A stretch of 64,000 nt of DNA from Hyaloscypha bicolor E. Taxonomy: Eukaryota; Ascomycota; Leotiomycetes; Helotiales; Hyaloscyphaceae. Below the pieces are notes generated by a model. It did no database searches and was not told where the DNA came from. It saw only the letters and a list, made by a program, of their open reading frames with translations. A program made the position numbers and the translations under genes. This document shows, in pieces, positions 1 through 11,558 of this stretch. The stretch covers positions 2,136,014 through 2,200,013 of the forward strand of contig NW_020194558.1 of NCBI RefSeq assembly GCF_002865645.1. The letters are read 5' to 3'. Each line of letters starts with the position of its first letter. Position 1 is the first letter of the stretch.

Positions 1-668
1 CGACGCCATCTCCATCCACTACTTCACTCTCCTTCCTTCGCATCCTGCGAGCCTTCCTCACTCGCGCCTCATTATCCTCACCCAACCTCAGCGATCTCCG
101 CGCGGTTCTCGCATCCATCTTCTCAGCTTACACCTACGAAGAGTCAATCCTTTCTCTCGCCAACCGCTTGCTCGAGAAGGATCTCTTTGTCAACGTAAAA
201 AGTGCTACAGAGTTGAGGCAAAGAGGCTGGAGACCGAGAGGCAGCACGTGTGAGGGGTGTGGGCGAAGGGTATGGGGACCAGGGGTGTCAGGAGATGTGT
301 TTGCCAAGTGGGAAGAAAGAGAAGAACTCGATCTCAAACGAAGGAAAGAACGTAGGGCCGAGATGGCAGGTGGCCAAGTCGAACGCGGCAAGGGGCGAGC
401 TCATCAGCGGAACATCAGCAAGGCGAGCATTATCGAACCTCCGAAATCTAAAGGAATAGGTGTAGCGGGCGACCCGAACGCGGATGCCGAGGACGAGTAT
501 GGTATTCAAGGCGAAGAGGGGGTCGGGAAGGCGCAGGTGGAGTTGGAACCACTGGTTGTATTGGCTTGCAGACATGTGTATCATCAGAGTTGCTTGGAGG
601 CGATGCAGCCTGCTGATGAGAGTGCTTCTCCCGATGGGAGAGAGTTCAGATGTCCGATAGATGGATAG
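1..668 (+). CDS. C-terminal part of a vacuolar sorting protein with C-terminal RING, probably Vps8 (CORVET)
   Basis: The frame is open from the left edge, so the gene begins outside the window. The visible ~221 residues are a helical segment (ANRLLEKDLFVNVKSATELR), then RGWRPRGSTCEGCGRRVW, a charged low-complexity linker, and a final CRHVYHQSCLEA...FRCPIDG. The CxxC pair, the C-x-H-x3-HxxC element and the last CP form a split RING-H2-like finger separated by about 85 residues. A C-terminal split RING is characteristic of class C/CORVET/HOPS subunits. The RGWRP...CEGC context fits fungal Vps8, which tethers endosomes through Vps21/Rab5. Vps41 is the main alternative. Domain type is seen in the sequence; the subunit assignment is from family knowledge and less certain. 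Confidence 0.6.
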   Translation, partial: TPSPSTTSLSFLRILRAFLTRASLSSPNLSDLRAVLASIFSAYTYEESILSLANRLLEKDLFVNVKSATELRQRGWRPRGSTCEGCGRRVWGPGVSGDVFAKWEEREELDLKRRKERRAEMAGGQVERGKGRAHQRNISKASIIEPPKSKGIGVAGDPNADAEDEYGIQGEEGVGKAQVELEPLVVLACRHVYHQSCLEAMQPADESASPDGREFRCPIDG

Positions 669-1373
669 GCGATTTATATACCAAATTTACTATGTTCATG
701 ATGCCTTTCTTTGATCACTTTTCTAGGAATGCGTGATTTACAGCTTGTATTTGGGGGGTTTTTGGTACATGGAGCTAGGGAGGTAAAGAATGTTGATCCG
801 GCTCGAGCTCACGCACAACGCCCAAGCCGGGAAGGTTACCTGGGTTGGATCTGAAGGTTGTTAATCCCAAGTTTGGTTCGAGCAGTCATGGCCTTTGAAT
901 ATGGTCTAGCCGCTCTGGCAAGTAATGCACTGGCCGATGGAGTTCTATTATCTGTTTTTCGAGCGTCCTGAAATTCTCGTTGTCACTTTTGCTCTTTAAA
1001 TTTATCATGGGTAGCTGCGACTTATTCTTAGCCACACTGTCTCTCCCTTGGAAAACATGGTGAGAAGTCGTACACACTCCTTCAAACACGAGTCAGCTTT
1101 GTCGTTAGCAGTCTTTTAACTTGCAAGTGTTCAATTCGTAGCAGGCACGAAAGCTTTGAGAGATGCTCCAGAAGACAAAAATTAATCTTCATAGCTCAAA
1201 TAAACAGAGAGAGAACAACATACCCAACCCATTCTCACGTAAATATACCTTCATATCCAATACGTATATTAGCACAGCGTTATAAACTTTCACGATACGA
1301 ACCTCAAAGTTCCTATAGTTATCGAAATTCCTGATAAAGCTTCGATACAGGATCTCATACGCCGCATACCGAG
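669..1373. other. Intergenic, no gene seen
   Basis: About 700 bases of 3' flank between the RING gene and the NLR relic. Only short unsupported reading frames occur on either strand. No tRNA, repeat or conserved motif was recognised. Confidence 0.5.
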
Positions 1374-1974
1374 CTAGTAACTTAACAATGAACCCCGAGC
1401 TGTGGAAAACAAACTCCCGAAATTGCCTCGCATTGATAGAAATTGCAAGCCGAACAAGAAGACCGACCAGGCAATTGCTTTGTAGCCAGAGGTGTCGAAC
1501 TTCAATCCAGCATCGACAACTGCTCTAAAATTCTCCGTGCCATCGAGAAGTTTGCTGATAGCCTAGTCATCATAATATGTCAATTAAATGAATCATGAAG
1601 TGAGACTAGAAGCTACTTACGGACTTCCACTTCTGCTCCTTGTCCTCCTCCTGCATCTATTTCGCCTTTTGAAGTATTGAGTTGACAATTGTAGGACACG
1701 GCGTGGTGCTCAATGCACTAGATTGCGTGGCTTGACACTTTTGTAGTCTTCCTTGATCTCTTTCATCCAAGGACTCTATAGCGGGTTCCCAAAGGTCAGG
1801 CAGGGTCAAGCTCGACTCCGCAGGAGCTGCGTTAGTACCTTCCTGTTTCCATGCATCCCTAGGATTAACATTTGAGGACGACGTTTTACCTTCTATTTTC
1901 TGGGTTCCGACATCCCCGCCTGCTATTTGATTCTCCTTTGGCTCTTTCCCTTGAGTCTCTGGTGGCTGGGTCAT
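1374..1974 (-). pseudogene. Relic of a fungal NLR (NACHT-type) N-terminal domain
   Basis: Reading leftwards from 1974, the frame has a polar disordered start, then LPDLWEPAIESLDERDQGRL, which matches the LW-x-A-x3-L-x-E/D-x-D pattern opening the N-terminal region of fungal NACHT NLRs. An in-frame TAG at 1657-1659 interrupts the frame, which then continues MQEEDKEQKWKS. A good intron follows (1563-1620, GTAAGT...CTAG), and the next exon has a helix and a hydrophobic AIAWSVFLFGLQFL, like the A-W-x-G-V-x-L-x-L-P element that precedes NACHT. The frame ends at TAG 1374-1376, and no P-loop or repeat domain follows. Upstream, an ATG at 2072 opens a short frame (MLFWVKFKDKGKA) that could join only by a frameshift near the G run at about 2025. 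I infer a decayed NLR whose NTPase and repeats are lost. A standalone small protein is less likely because of the stop codon. Confidence 0.55.
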
Positions 1975-2396
1975 AAAGTGGTGGCGGCCGAGTATCTGGT
2001 CTTTGTGTTCTCTGCCCCCGTGCGCCTCAATATGGCCTTCCCCTTGTCCTTGAACTTAACCCAAAAGAGCATTTCTAACGAAGACTCACTGGCGTACTCT
2101 GATCGAAGGGAAGGAAAAATGAAGGAGTGGCAGAAACTCTGAGCCGCAGAAGCTCGATCACGTGCCGCTTGGTAAGTCTTATGTTTTGACTTTGCTCAAA
2201 ATTCGTTGATAGATTGTTTAGAGGCGGGATAGCACATATATCAAGTTAGATTCTTGGACTAGAAGACATGAGTATTCATACGACTCCTAGTATTGAGATT
2301 CGTCTAAGCCACCAACCATCAAAGGAAAATTATACTCTATAGCGCCGCCTCCCAACGTGAATTGTCCATACACATAGTTCATAACCGGGTATCCAC

Positions 2397-5300
2397 CTAA
2401 AGCTTCATTTTCTCCTTAAGCCACTTCTCCGCAGTCTCAACCGCCTCCGCAATCTTGTGAGGATTCGTGCCTTGACCCGTCCTCGTTGGCTCCTTGCCTC
2501 CAGATCGGCCACCTACAACTTCTGATACAGCAGCAGACCAATGCTCCGCAGTTACGCCTTGGGAGGAGTGTTCCTATTTTGGTTAGAAAAGTAAGAGCGC
2601 TGAGAAGCCGGGCCAACTTACAGTGCCAACATAAACACCATGTACAACGGCGCCTTCCTCCTTACTGCCAGCCAACATGTAAACGGTCTTATCCTTCGCC
2701 TTTGATTTGAAGTGGTTCATGACATCCGCAATCGCCCTAGCATTTGCGGAAATTGGGAGATGACCGATGTAGGCCTTACTATCTTTGTTGTCTGCGAAGT
2801 GTCCTGTGACATGATCCAAAGCAGTCTTTGATTCGGCCTTCTGCTTTTTCTTCTGCTCATCAAGAAGCTCCTTCTGAATCTTGGCGAAACGAGTCTTGAG
2901 ATCCTCTTTGTCCAAAGTCGAGATAGTTAGCTGGTTTAAGTCTTGCTGGGTAGCCTTGACTTCAGCCTCTTTCTCGGGACCAAGGGGCATCTTCTCTATA
3001 GCCTCGATCCGCTTTCCGAATTCGAGAGCGAGCCGTTGAACTTCGTGTGCGGCATCACCGGTGTAAGCGATAATTCTTCGGATCCCCTTGGCAATGCCAC
3101 TCTCTTCCACGACGACGAGATCCTTGATGAGACCTGTTTGGTCGACGTGTGTTCCACCGCAGAATTCGACGCTGACCTTTATCCAATCAGGGTTGGAAGG
3201 ATTCTCGAGGAGAGTATCAACATCGACGCCAACAGAGACCACTCGGACAGGATTGGGATATGTCTCTCCAAAGACGGCACGGACACCATTGATGCCCTTC
3301 GCGACATCCAAGTCCACATCTTTTGCGTAGATCTTGCAATTTTGTTTAATATACGCATTTGAGGAGTCCTCAATCTTCTTCAGCTCCGGAAGAGTAACTT
3401 GAGCCTTGTGTGAAAAATCGAAACGCAGCTTCTCTTGATCAACCAAGGAGCCTTTCTGGTTGATATCATCACCCAGGTGCTCTCGTAAGGCGTGATTGAG
3501 AATGTGAGTCCCAGTGTGGTTATTGCGGATGGGATGTCTGCGAAGTTCATCATATTCGCATATGACTTCGTCTCCAGCCTTCAGGTGGCCATAGTCGAGG
3601 TAACCGTTGTGAACAATATATCCACCATATGCCTGAACATCCAACACCTTGAATTCAGCAACACCATCAATGATGATCTTGCCGGTATCAAAAATTTGAC
3701 CACCTTGCTCAGCGTAGAAGTTCGTCTTGTCAAGCAATATGCCGAAAGGCTTATCCAAAGGTAGACCATCAGTCGACTTCAAGAAATCCTTCCCATCATA
3801 AATCAGTTGAATCTTGCCAAGGCTGTCGCCCTTCAAAAACTTGGCATCGTCGTTTGGCCTCGAGATTCCGATCTTGTCAAGCTCGGCAATTTGGTGAACA
3901 TCCAGCTTGGCAAACGTGTGAGCAGCCTCCTTAACAGACTTGCTAGCCTCACGAGCCTTCTCCTTCGCAATCTCAATCTCAGCATCATCGGTCTCCAGGC
4001 CTCTCTCCTCAGCCATGATTTTCGTAAGATCTTCAGGGAATCCAAATGTATCGTACAGCCGCCACACATCAGCACCAGAAAGCTTCTTCGTGTTCGTCTT
4101 GATCGCCTGAGCAGCGTACTTCTCAAACATCTTCTCACCACGGTCTAACGTTCTCGCGAAAGCCTCCTCTTCCTCGTCTAAGATCTCCTTGACGTCTTGC
4201 GCTTTCTTGACAATCTCCGGGAACTGTCCGCCCATCTGTTGAACGAGAGCAGGAAGAATCTGAGAGAAGAAGCTTCCAATTTCCGCGTTGAAGTATTTTC
4301 GAGCGTAGCGAGAACCACGCCGTAACACTCGCCGAACAACGTACCCTCGGCCTTCGTTGTTTGGGACACCTCCATCAGAGATGGCGAACGTTAAGAGTCG
4401 AATATGATCAGCGATGACCCGGTATGCAGTGTCGATACCATCAACGTCGTCTTTCCCATACTTGTCCGTGTATGGTCTGGCGCTGGTGACTTCCTGGATC
4501 TTGATGAATAAGGGATGGAACACATCAGTGTCGTAATTGGAAGTCTTGTCTTGCAACACAGACACCAATCGCTCATAACCCATACCAGTATCCACGTGCT
4601 TCGCTGGCAAAGTCTTGAGAGACCTGTCCTTCTGTCTGTCAAATTGGATGAAGACGTTGTTCCAGATCTCCAGAACATTGGGGTCATCCATGTTGACAAG
4701 ATGAGCGGCATTCCGGCCACCGCCTATCCTGTCATAATGGACTTCACTACAAGGTCCACAAGGTCCTTGATCACCCATTTCCCAGAAGTTGTCCTTCATG
4801 TTGCCGGGTAAGATGTGGTTATCAGCAACACCGACTCCCTTCCATAACTCCTTCGCCTCCAGATCTGGCTCCAGACCAGCAGACTTATCGCCTTCGAAGT
4901 AAGTGACATAGAGACGATCCGGATCCAATCCATAGACCTTCGTAAGAAGTTCCCAGGACATCTCAATGGCGCCTTTCTTGAAGTAATCACCAAAGGACCA
5001 GTTCCCTAACATCTCGAAAAAGGTCTGACTCACATGTCAGGGGAGAGGACAACTCGAGGCAGATTGAGACTTACGTGATGATAACTGTCTTTTCCTACAT
5101 CGTCAAGATCCTAAAGGGTATCAGTACCAATATCTCCCCCCATTGATACGTAATATATTCTTACATTGTGCTTTCCTCCCGCACGTATACACTATTTCCC
5201 GTTAGTACCCCACGAATTTTTATAGAGGCCATTGTGTGCTCTACCTTCTGAGTATCCACCGCTCTCTTCAGTTGTGCCATATCATCCGTCTTGCCCACAG

Positions 5301-5767
5301 TCCCCAGGAAAATAGGCTTGAACTGGTTCATACCAGCATTGGTGAAGAGTAGAGTTGGATCATTGTGGGGGACCACCGAAGACGAAGGTACTGCAGAAGC
5401 TCAAAGTTAGCCCAATGGCCTCAAAAGAACCCAGATGAGCAATCAAATAGCCTGCCCAAACTTGCATTGAGCTTGCTCAAGCAATTGAGGTCCCCTAAAA
5501 AGATATGCTTCTCCCATTAAAAAAAATACCCCGCCACGTACCCACAGTATGGCCCTTCCCCTCAAAGAACTCCAGAAAAGTCTTTCTGACCACCGGCGCA
5601 GTCCATTTCTCCTGTTTACTCGTCATCCTGATAGCAGAGGTCCGAAAGTACCGACGCGTGCAAGTGGTGGTGGTTGTTGTGCGCGTGCTCAGAAGTGTTC
5701 GCGCCGTCTCGGTTTTGTAGAATCTTCTAAGGTGACTCAGTCCTCTGCCACAACCTCTCAGATTCAT
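2397..5767 (-). CDS. ALA1: Alanyl-tRNA synthetase, probably dual cytosolic/mitochondrial
   Basis: Class II synthetase charging tRNA-Ala with alanine. Exon 1 (5767-5542) encodes [15 protein letters not shown]. The next exons carry [17 protein letters not shown] (motif 1 region), [15 protein letters not shown] and [15 protein letters not shown]. The long exon ending near 2620 holds the rest of the catalytic core, the editing domain ([17 protein letters not shown], with HxxxH), FCGGTHV, and the C-Ala domain. A last intron (GTAAGT...ATAG, about 2567-2622) precedes a C-terminal exon with [18 protein letters not shown]. Other introns are 5391-5541, 5192-5244, 5111-5164 and about 5026-5074. Two in-frame starts are visible. 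ATG 5767 gives a 47-residue Arg/Ser/Thr-rich extension like a mitochondrial presequence. ATG 5626 gives MTSKQEKW, the usual cytosolic start. One gene supplying both compartments is the normal fungal arrangement. Confidence 0.97.
5733..5739. promoter_or_regulatory. TGACTCA motif, candidate Gcn4/CpcA site for AlaRS
   Basis: An exact TGACTCA lies inside the presequence-coding part of AlaRS exon 1, about 107 bp upstream of the second (cytosolic) ATG at 5626. The amino-acid starvation bZIP regulator (Gcn4/CpcA/Cpc1) binds TGASTCA and activates several synthetase genes in fungi. A chance 7-mer is possible, so functionality is inferred from position. Confidence 0.4.
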
Positions 5768-5931
5768 CCGCTCCCTTCTGCTACAACTGTCGCCGATAGG
5801 TCCGTCCTACGCGAGAGCCCTGCGCAAACTTGCTTGCTTCGACCGGTACTGTTCTGCACTCAAGCATTCACTTCGGAAGGAGGTTTGGGAGGATTGTTGT
5901 AGAAGGAAAGTGGTTAGGGATGGAATAAAGT
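5768..5931. promoter_or_regulatory. Short divergent promoter between AlaRS and the 5932 gene
   Basis: Only 164 bp separate the upstream AlaRS start (5767, minus strand) from the start of the conserved unknown gene (5932, plus strand). The two genes must share promoter sequence or overlap in their 5' leaders. No TATA box is evident. Confidence 0.5.
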
Positions 5932-6703
5932 ATGGATCGCGTGGTGCAAGCGACAGGCAGAATCAAGAAAAGGAAGGCTGAGAACCAAGACAATGAACGC
6001 CTATCGAAACGGCTGAGTTTACTTAATCTTGGTCTGTATTCTCCAATTCATCTAATCGACATTTGATTGCTTCTAGCTAACAACTCGCGCAGAGCGCAAT
6101 GGCCAAAAGCTCTATGTCCCAGTGGAAGCACCTACAACCGCGGAGTTTACATCGAAAGCTCCAGCACGGAATAAGCCACAAGAGGAAGATATAATGCAGC
6201 TGGATGATACAAAGCACAAAGTCTACATCTACGATCTCGACGCCGAACTCTCCGATAGCGAATCCTCCTCAGACGAAGGAAAGCTCGTCTTCCTACCCGA
6301 CATCGAAAAACATCTCCGAGAAACACGCATCCCACCTCGCATTCTCGCAAATAGTGAGGGCGAATTAGCGGGCAACAATTTGCAATTGGTGCTGTACAAT
6401 GTTCCGAGCTCTTTGACGGTGCCTGAAGAGCAGGATAGTGTCAGGAGAGCCATTGTTGAAACCAGGGCGAGGGCCCGAGCAAGGCAAGAGCAGAGGCGGC
6501 TACAAGGTACCCGAGAGGCTCGGACGGAGAATAAAGCGGGCAGTGGAAATCTAGACGCAAGGCATTGCTACCAGGGAATGGTTAATGGACAAGCTTCCAT
6601 GACGCCGGGAAACGAAGAACCTGTGCATGAAGAACCCGTTATGGCTCTTGCAGTACCTGAAGAAACGGTGGAATATGATCCCGACGCTATGGATTTAGGC
6701 TGA
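5932..6703 (+). CDS. Conserved-looking acidic protein of unknown function
   Basis: A two-exon gene. Exon 1 starts at ATG 5932 and encodes a basic segment (GRIKKRKAENQDNERLSKR, a plausible nuclear localisation signal). It joins at LNLERNGQKLYVPVE through an intron with donor GTCTGT (about 6033) and acceptor CGCAG (about 6092). Exon 2 holds an acidic serine cluster (DAELSDSESSSDEGKLVFLPDI), a segment IEKHLRETRIPPRILA, an Arg/Ala/Gln-rich helix, and an acidic tail ending YDPDAMDLG. It has about 230 residues with no membrane segment or enzyme motif. The arrangement suggests a small nuclear regulatory or adaptor protein, but I do not recognise the family. It is divergent from AlaRS across 164 bp. 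Confidence 0.7.
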
Positions 6704-6910
6704 TAAAGGATCGAACATATTTAGAGGATGGCTTCAATAGAGATGATTCTTGCAAAGGTTTCAAATCTTGTTGATTGTGTCTATTCCTGATAGTCATGCC
6801 TTCCCTCGGGCTAGCCTCTTCTCTTCCACCAAGAATAATGCTCCGTTACTCCGCATGCGCATTAAAAGGTGTATGAAACGCCAATCACCGCAAACTCAAA
6901 ATCGTCCTAT

Positions 6911-7560
6911 TTACAATCTATACGGGTTGTTGCTGACAGTGGAACTGCCCGTGTGGTTTGCGTGAACAACAGGTGCAGGTGGAGGTCCTGGTGGTGCATC
7001 GTACTCTGGGGCTTGTTCACCAGATTCGGCCGGTCGTCTAGTAGGCTCCGAACGCCACTGCGATGGGTCGACCTTGCTTGCTCCAGCGGGAGGTTGATAG
7101 ACCGGTGGTTGGCCGTTTGGGTCGTACATTGGTGGAGGCATTGGGTTCATGCCGTATTGACCACCTGGTTGAGGGTAGCTGGTATAGAATACGTGTGGGT
7201 TCTGGTATGAGGGATCGTATCTTGCCCGTTGCTGTCTGTTTAGGAGCCACTGCATATAATGTTAGTCCCTAGCAGTTTCCAAAGCTAGGAAGATCGTACT
7301 CGGTGGTATGCCAGCGGAGGCAGGCCCCTACTGATCCTTCTCTTTGCATGCCAGTATCCGATTATCATGTACGCAATGAAGAGGCCCAAGATTGCAAAGA
7401 ATATGCTCCATCTGACAATTTGGCCCGTCTGCAGCAGTGTCAGTTGTATGACACAGTGACGTCAGCTAACACTTACTCGAGTCCACCAAAATGAATCGTT
7501 TTCATAGTACACGAACTGAGGATCAGTATTGACATTTTGCCGGGAGAGAATGGATGACAT
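6911..7560 (-). CDS. RCR-family single-pass membrane protein (chitin deposition / Congo red resistance type)
   Basis: Three exons. Exon 1 starts at ATG 7560 (MSSILSRQNVNTDPQFVYYE...FWWTR). Intron 7429-7476 (GTAAGT...GCAG) leads to one transmembrane helix, WSIFFAILGLFIAYMIIGYW, followed at once by basic HAKRRISRGLPPLAYHR. A second intron near 7256-7308 leads to a Pro/Tyr/Gln-rich tail with YDPNGQPPVY, PPPMYD and PPGPPP. Short N-terminus, one TM helix, basic juxtamembrane stretch and a PPxY-like tail match the fungal RCR family. These proteins help sort plasma-membrane or wall-synthesis proteins through Rsp5-type ligases. No signal peptide is visible, so type III topology is inferred. The protein is about 160-170 residues long. 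Confidence 0.75.
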
Positions 7561-8277
7561 CTTGTCTTCGTTGCGATCGTGGCAATCCCCCAGGTTGCTG
7601 TATTAACGTGTCGTCGTGGCCAGCAGAACGCCTTCCCGCTGGAATGTACCGAATCTATCTGGAACTTGAGTTAAGAAATGTCAACGAGGAAAGGACGTGA
7701 AAGCCAAGCTTTTTGGGAAAATATCAGAGAAAGCTTCGCGTCTATGGTGGCGGAGTTGGAGATTCGAGGCAGAAACTGCAACAACACTCTTGCTATCCGA
7801 CGTTTCAGGGAGGGTCGTTGATGTAACAGATCGCGATACGTATGTGCCTAATTCGGATTCGCAGATGCCGTGTCGATTGCCAAGACGTCTCTCTTCAAGA
7901 CAGCAAGCAGGATTGGTGAGTTATTCCTGTTCAGTGAGTTTGTTTTCAGGTATGTGTGAGGTTGGAGTTCCCAATCTGTCTCAATTTGCCAATGTCGAAG
8001 TGATGTAAATACTGGCAATCCCCTTTGAAACTAGTTTCATTGTCGGGGCGATCGTGGCGCCGCGCCTTCGGCAGATCTAAATTTGGCAAGTCCCCCTAGC
8101 TTAAGCGAATCACGTGAAAAGGCTTAGTCAAAGAAAGGGGGCGTTTTTTTATTTGAGCTTCAAAAGTGCGTCGTCAGGAATTCAATTTGTAAACAGGAAT
8201 CACTTCCAATTGATGTCTGAAAAATTAGAACGAAATTTTTGCTTGAGCAGTATGTCTAGTTCCTGCAGCCTCCCACT
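7561..8277. other. Intergenic, no gene seen
   Basis: Upstream flank of the RCR gene and 3' flank of LYS1. A 103-codon plus-strand frame (7697-8008) has no recognisable features or splice context. A second plus-strand frame from 8114 runs antisense into LYS1. Confidence 0.5.
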
Positions 8278-9501
<1,224 letters not shown>

Positions 9502-9608
9502 GATGATGGGTGTTGGTTAAAGTTGAGAGTTCAATCGAGAGTTCAATCGCAGATTTTGTTTTCGTCAGAAGGTTCTTGTTTTTAAATGATCCGGCAGAAA
9601 AAACACAG

Positions 9609-9615
9609 TGACTCA
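9609..9615. promoter_or_regulatory. TGACTCA motif, candidate Gcn4/CpcA site for LYS1
   Basis: An exact TGACTCA lies 108 bp upstream of the LYS1 start codon. Lysine biosynthesis genes are classic targets of fungal general amino acid control through the bZIP factor Gcn4/CpcA, whose core site is TGASTCA. Sequence and position are seen; function is inferred. Confidence 0.55.
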
Positions 9616-10208
9616 CACCGCCCGACATCAGCGAGATGTCCCCATTTTTTTTCTGGGGCGTCTCCGCCCGCGCCCGACTCTGCAGAGAAATTCCACGCCC
9701 TCCTGATGCATGAGCGAGGGACATTTTCACGCATCCAACACCTCTGATGAATGAGGAAAGAGCGGAGAATCCCTGAGTTTGATGCCCCTGAACATATGGG
9801 AAAGTCCCCAAACATTGAAAATTTTAGTACCTCTTTGGTTACAAGCCTGGGTAGTCCACCCTGATGTGCCTTAAAATCTATTCAGATTCTGGGTATAAGA
9901 GAGTTATGAGCAAAAGAGAAGGATATGCTCATAGTAAACTTTCACAATACCGAGCCCGAATGTGGAGGTCAAACGGGGGTGTGATGAGCGATTAGTTTCG
10001 AGAAAATGACATCTCATGAAATCGCTACAACTAAACAAGACACTCCACTCCTATGCTTGGTTTAATATAAACTCGGTTTACAGATCCTTTTCTTTGTCAA
10101 TCCACTGCCCAAAGGTCGAGTTGCGTTCAAACAGCATTCCCATCCACAACTCCAAAACACCATTTCATTTCCCAGCGCTCCAACTAAGTCACCATCCCAC
10201 CGCCCGCA

Positions 10209-10352
10209 ATGATATTTGGTGCCGCTGGGATTGCTATACACTCTATCGGTATGTTGCCTTCCCCTTAAGATATGTCTGACTTACTTGCACCAACAGCTTT
10301 TGGCTGTGTGACAAGAATGATGTATTGTCCATCTAATCGATTTACGCCCTGA
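10209..10352 (+). CDS. Possible tiny spliced gene or gene fragment
   Basis: A pyrimidine-rich leader ends CCGCCCGCAATG. The frame reads MIFGAAGIAIHSI, then a textbook-sized intron (10249-10296, GTATGT...AACAG) joins in frame to AFGCVTRMMYCPSNRFTP and a stop, giving 31 residues. The second half overlaps the last exon of the secreted-protein gene antisense. The leader and splice signals look real, but the peptide has no known relatives I can name and the antisense overlap makes chance likely. Confidence 0.15.
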
Positions 10353-11558
10353 ATTTGGATTCTGTCTTCCGGTAACTCGCGTACAGTTTGGAGGTCAGGG
10401 TTGAGGGGCGTAAATTGGCCACTTGTAGCGTTGAGAGCACGTTTTGCTACTGTGAGCATGGTAGACGGCGAGGAGCCAGCTGGACGTAGAGCTGTAAGCA
10501 TTGCCCGGTTGACTGTGAAGCGTCAGTTCGGTTCACTGAGAGTCTGAGAGGGAGTGGTGGAGAACGTAATCTTACATGGAACGAGCATTTCGGCATCGAT
10601 TCGCATGGAGGGATCGCTCGTATTGACGATCCACATGTATGAGTTGAGAGAGACTGTATTTGCAGGGAGAGACCCGGGGTTGATTCCTTGTTTGAGGTCG
10701 ACATTCATGGTCATTGACTTGTTAGTTTGCACTGAGAAGCGCAAGCCGTCAATGAATTCTGCCTGTTGCCTAAGGGGTATGGAATTAGCTTCGCGTGGTA
10801 CGAAGTACAAACTTTCCATCGCGATTGCCAACAGTTGTGGGACATTTGGCAGAGAAAGATAGGAGAGATGCATACCTTCCCGAGCCTCCTGTCATATTCA
10901 CCGTCCTGGTCGCGCCTTGGCCATACTGCACAAAAATATTGCTCGTATCAGCGGTCGCTCTGCCTACAAGCAAATATTCTCCATCCATCGATGTCATCTT
11001 GATGATTCGCGTGTTGTTCTCACTGCGATGAACATTCCTGGTCGAGTCGTCGATAACCCAGCTCATCTTGTCAGGGGCGAGTGTTGCGACATAAGTGTTT
11101 GCTTCTTGTACTCCCACTTTCTTAAGTTGTTCTGGATCGTAGGGGACTTCAATTTTGGCAATGAGGTCGTTGGCTGTTTCGTTCATTTGGATAATGTAGG
11201 AATAGCTGGAAAGTGCAACGAAAGGCTCTCCGGTGGTCCCGGTTATGAATGCGGCAGGGAGTGGTGAGGTGTTCTGTTTCACCACGAGTGTTCGATTCTT
11301 GGGAGAGAAAAGATCCAGGGCTAGGCCGTCCTTGAAGTCTTGGTCCGTTCTTTCCATCTAAGGCTGTCAGCGGATAGTCAAAAGTGAGAAGTGGGGAATA
11401 TTCACAGCTCCTAGGACCTGGACGGTGTCCCCAAATGTTGGTAGCTTTTCGGTCTCATTCTGAGCAAGTACAGCTGCAAGAAAGTAGTTGCAACATAAAA
11501 GAATGATTACAGTTCGGGACAGAAACAAAGAGAGAGCCATGCCTGTGGCTAAAAACAC
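10265..11558 (-). CDS. Secreted N-glycosylated protein of unknown function
   Basis: Four exons joined by introns 11358-11405, 10770-10875 and about 10514-10575, all GT-AG. The first exon encodes a signal peptide with hydrophobic core TVIILLCCNYFLAAVLA and likely cleavage before QNETEK; either ATG 11558 or ATG 11540 could start it. The mature chain of roughly 340-350 residues carries many N-x-S/T sequons (NET, NRT, NTS, NTR, NMT, NAT). It alternates hydrophobic and polar strands (FVALSSYSYIIQM, YLLVGRATADTSNIFVQYG, MWIVNTSDPSM), suggesting a beta-rich fold, and has very few cysteines. No catalytic motif, GPI signal or membrane segment is evident. It resembles the unannotated secreted beta-rich proteins of plant-associated ascomycetes. 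Role unknown. Confidence 0.75.
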
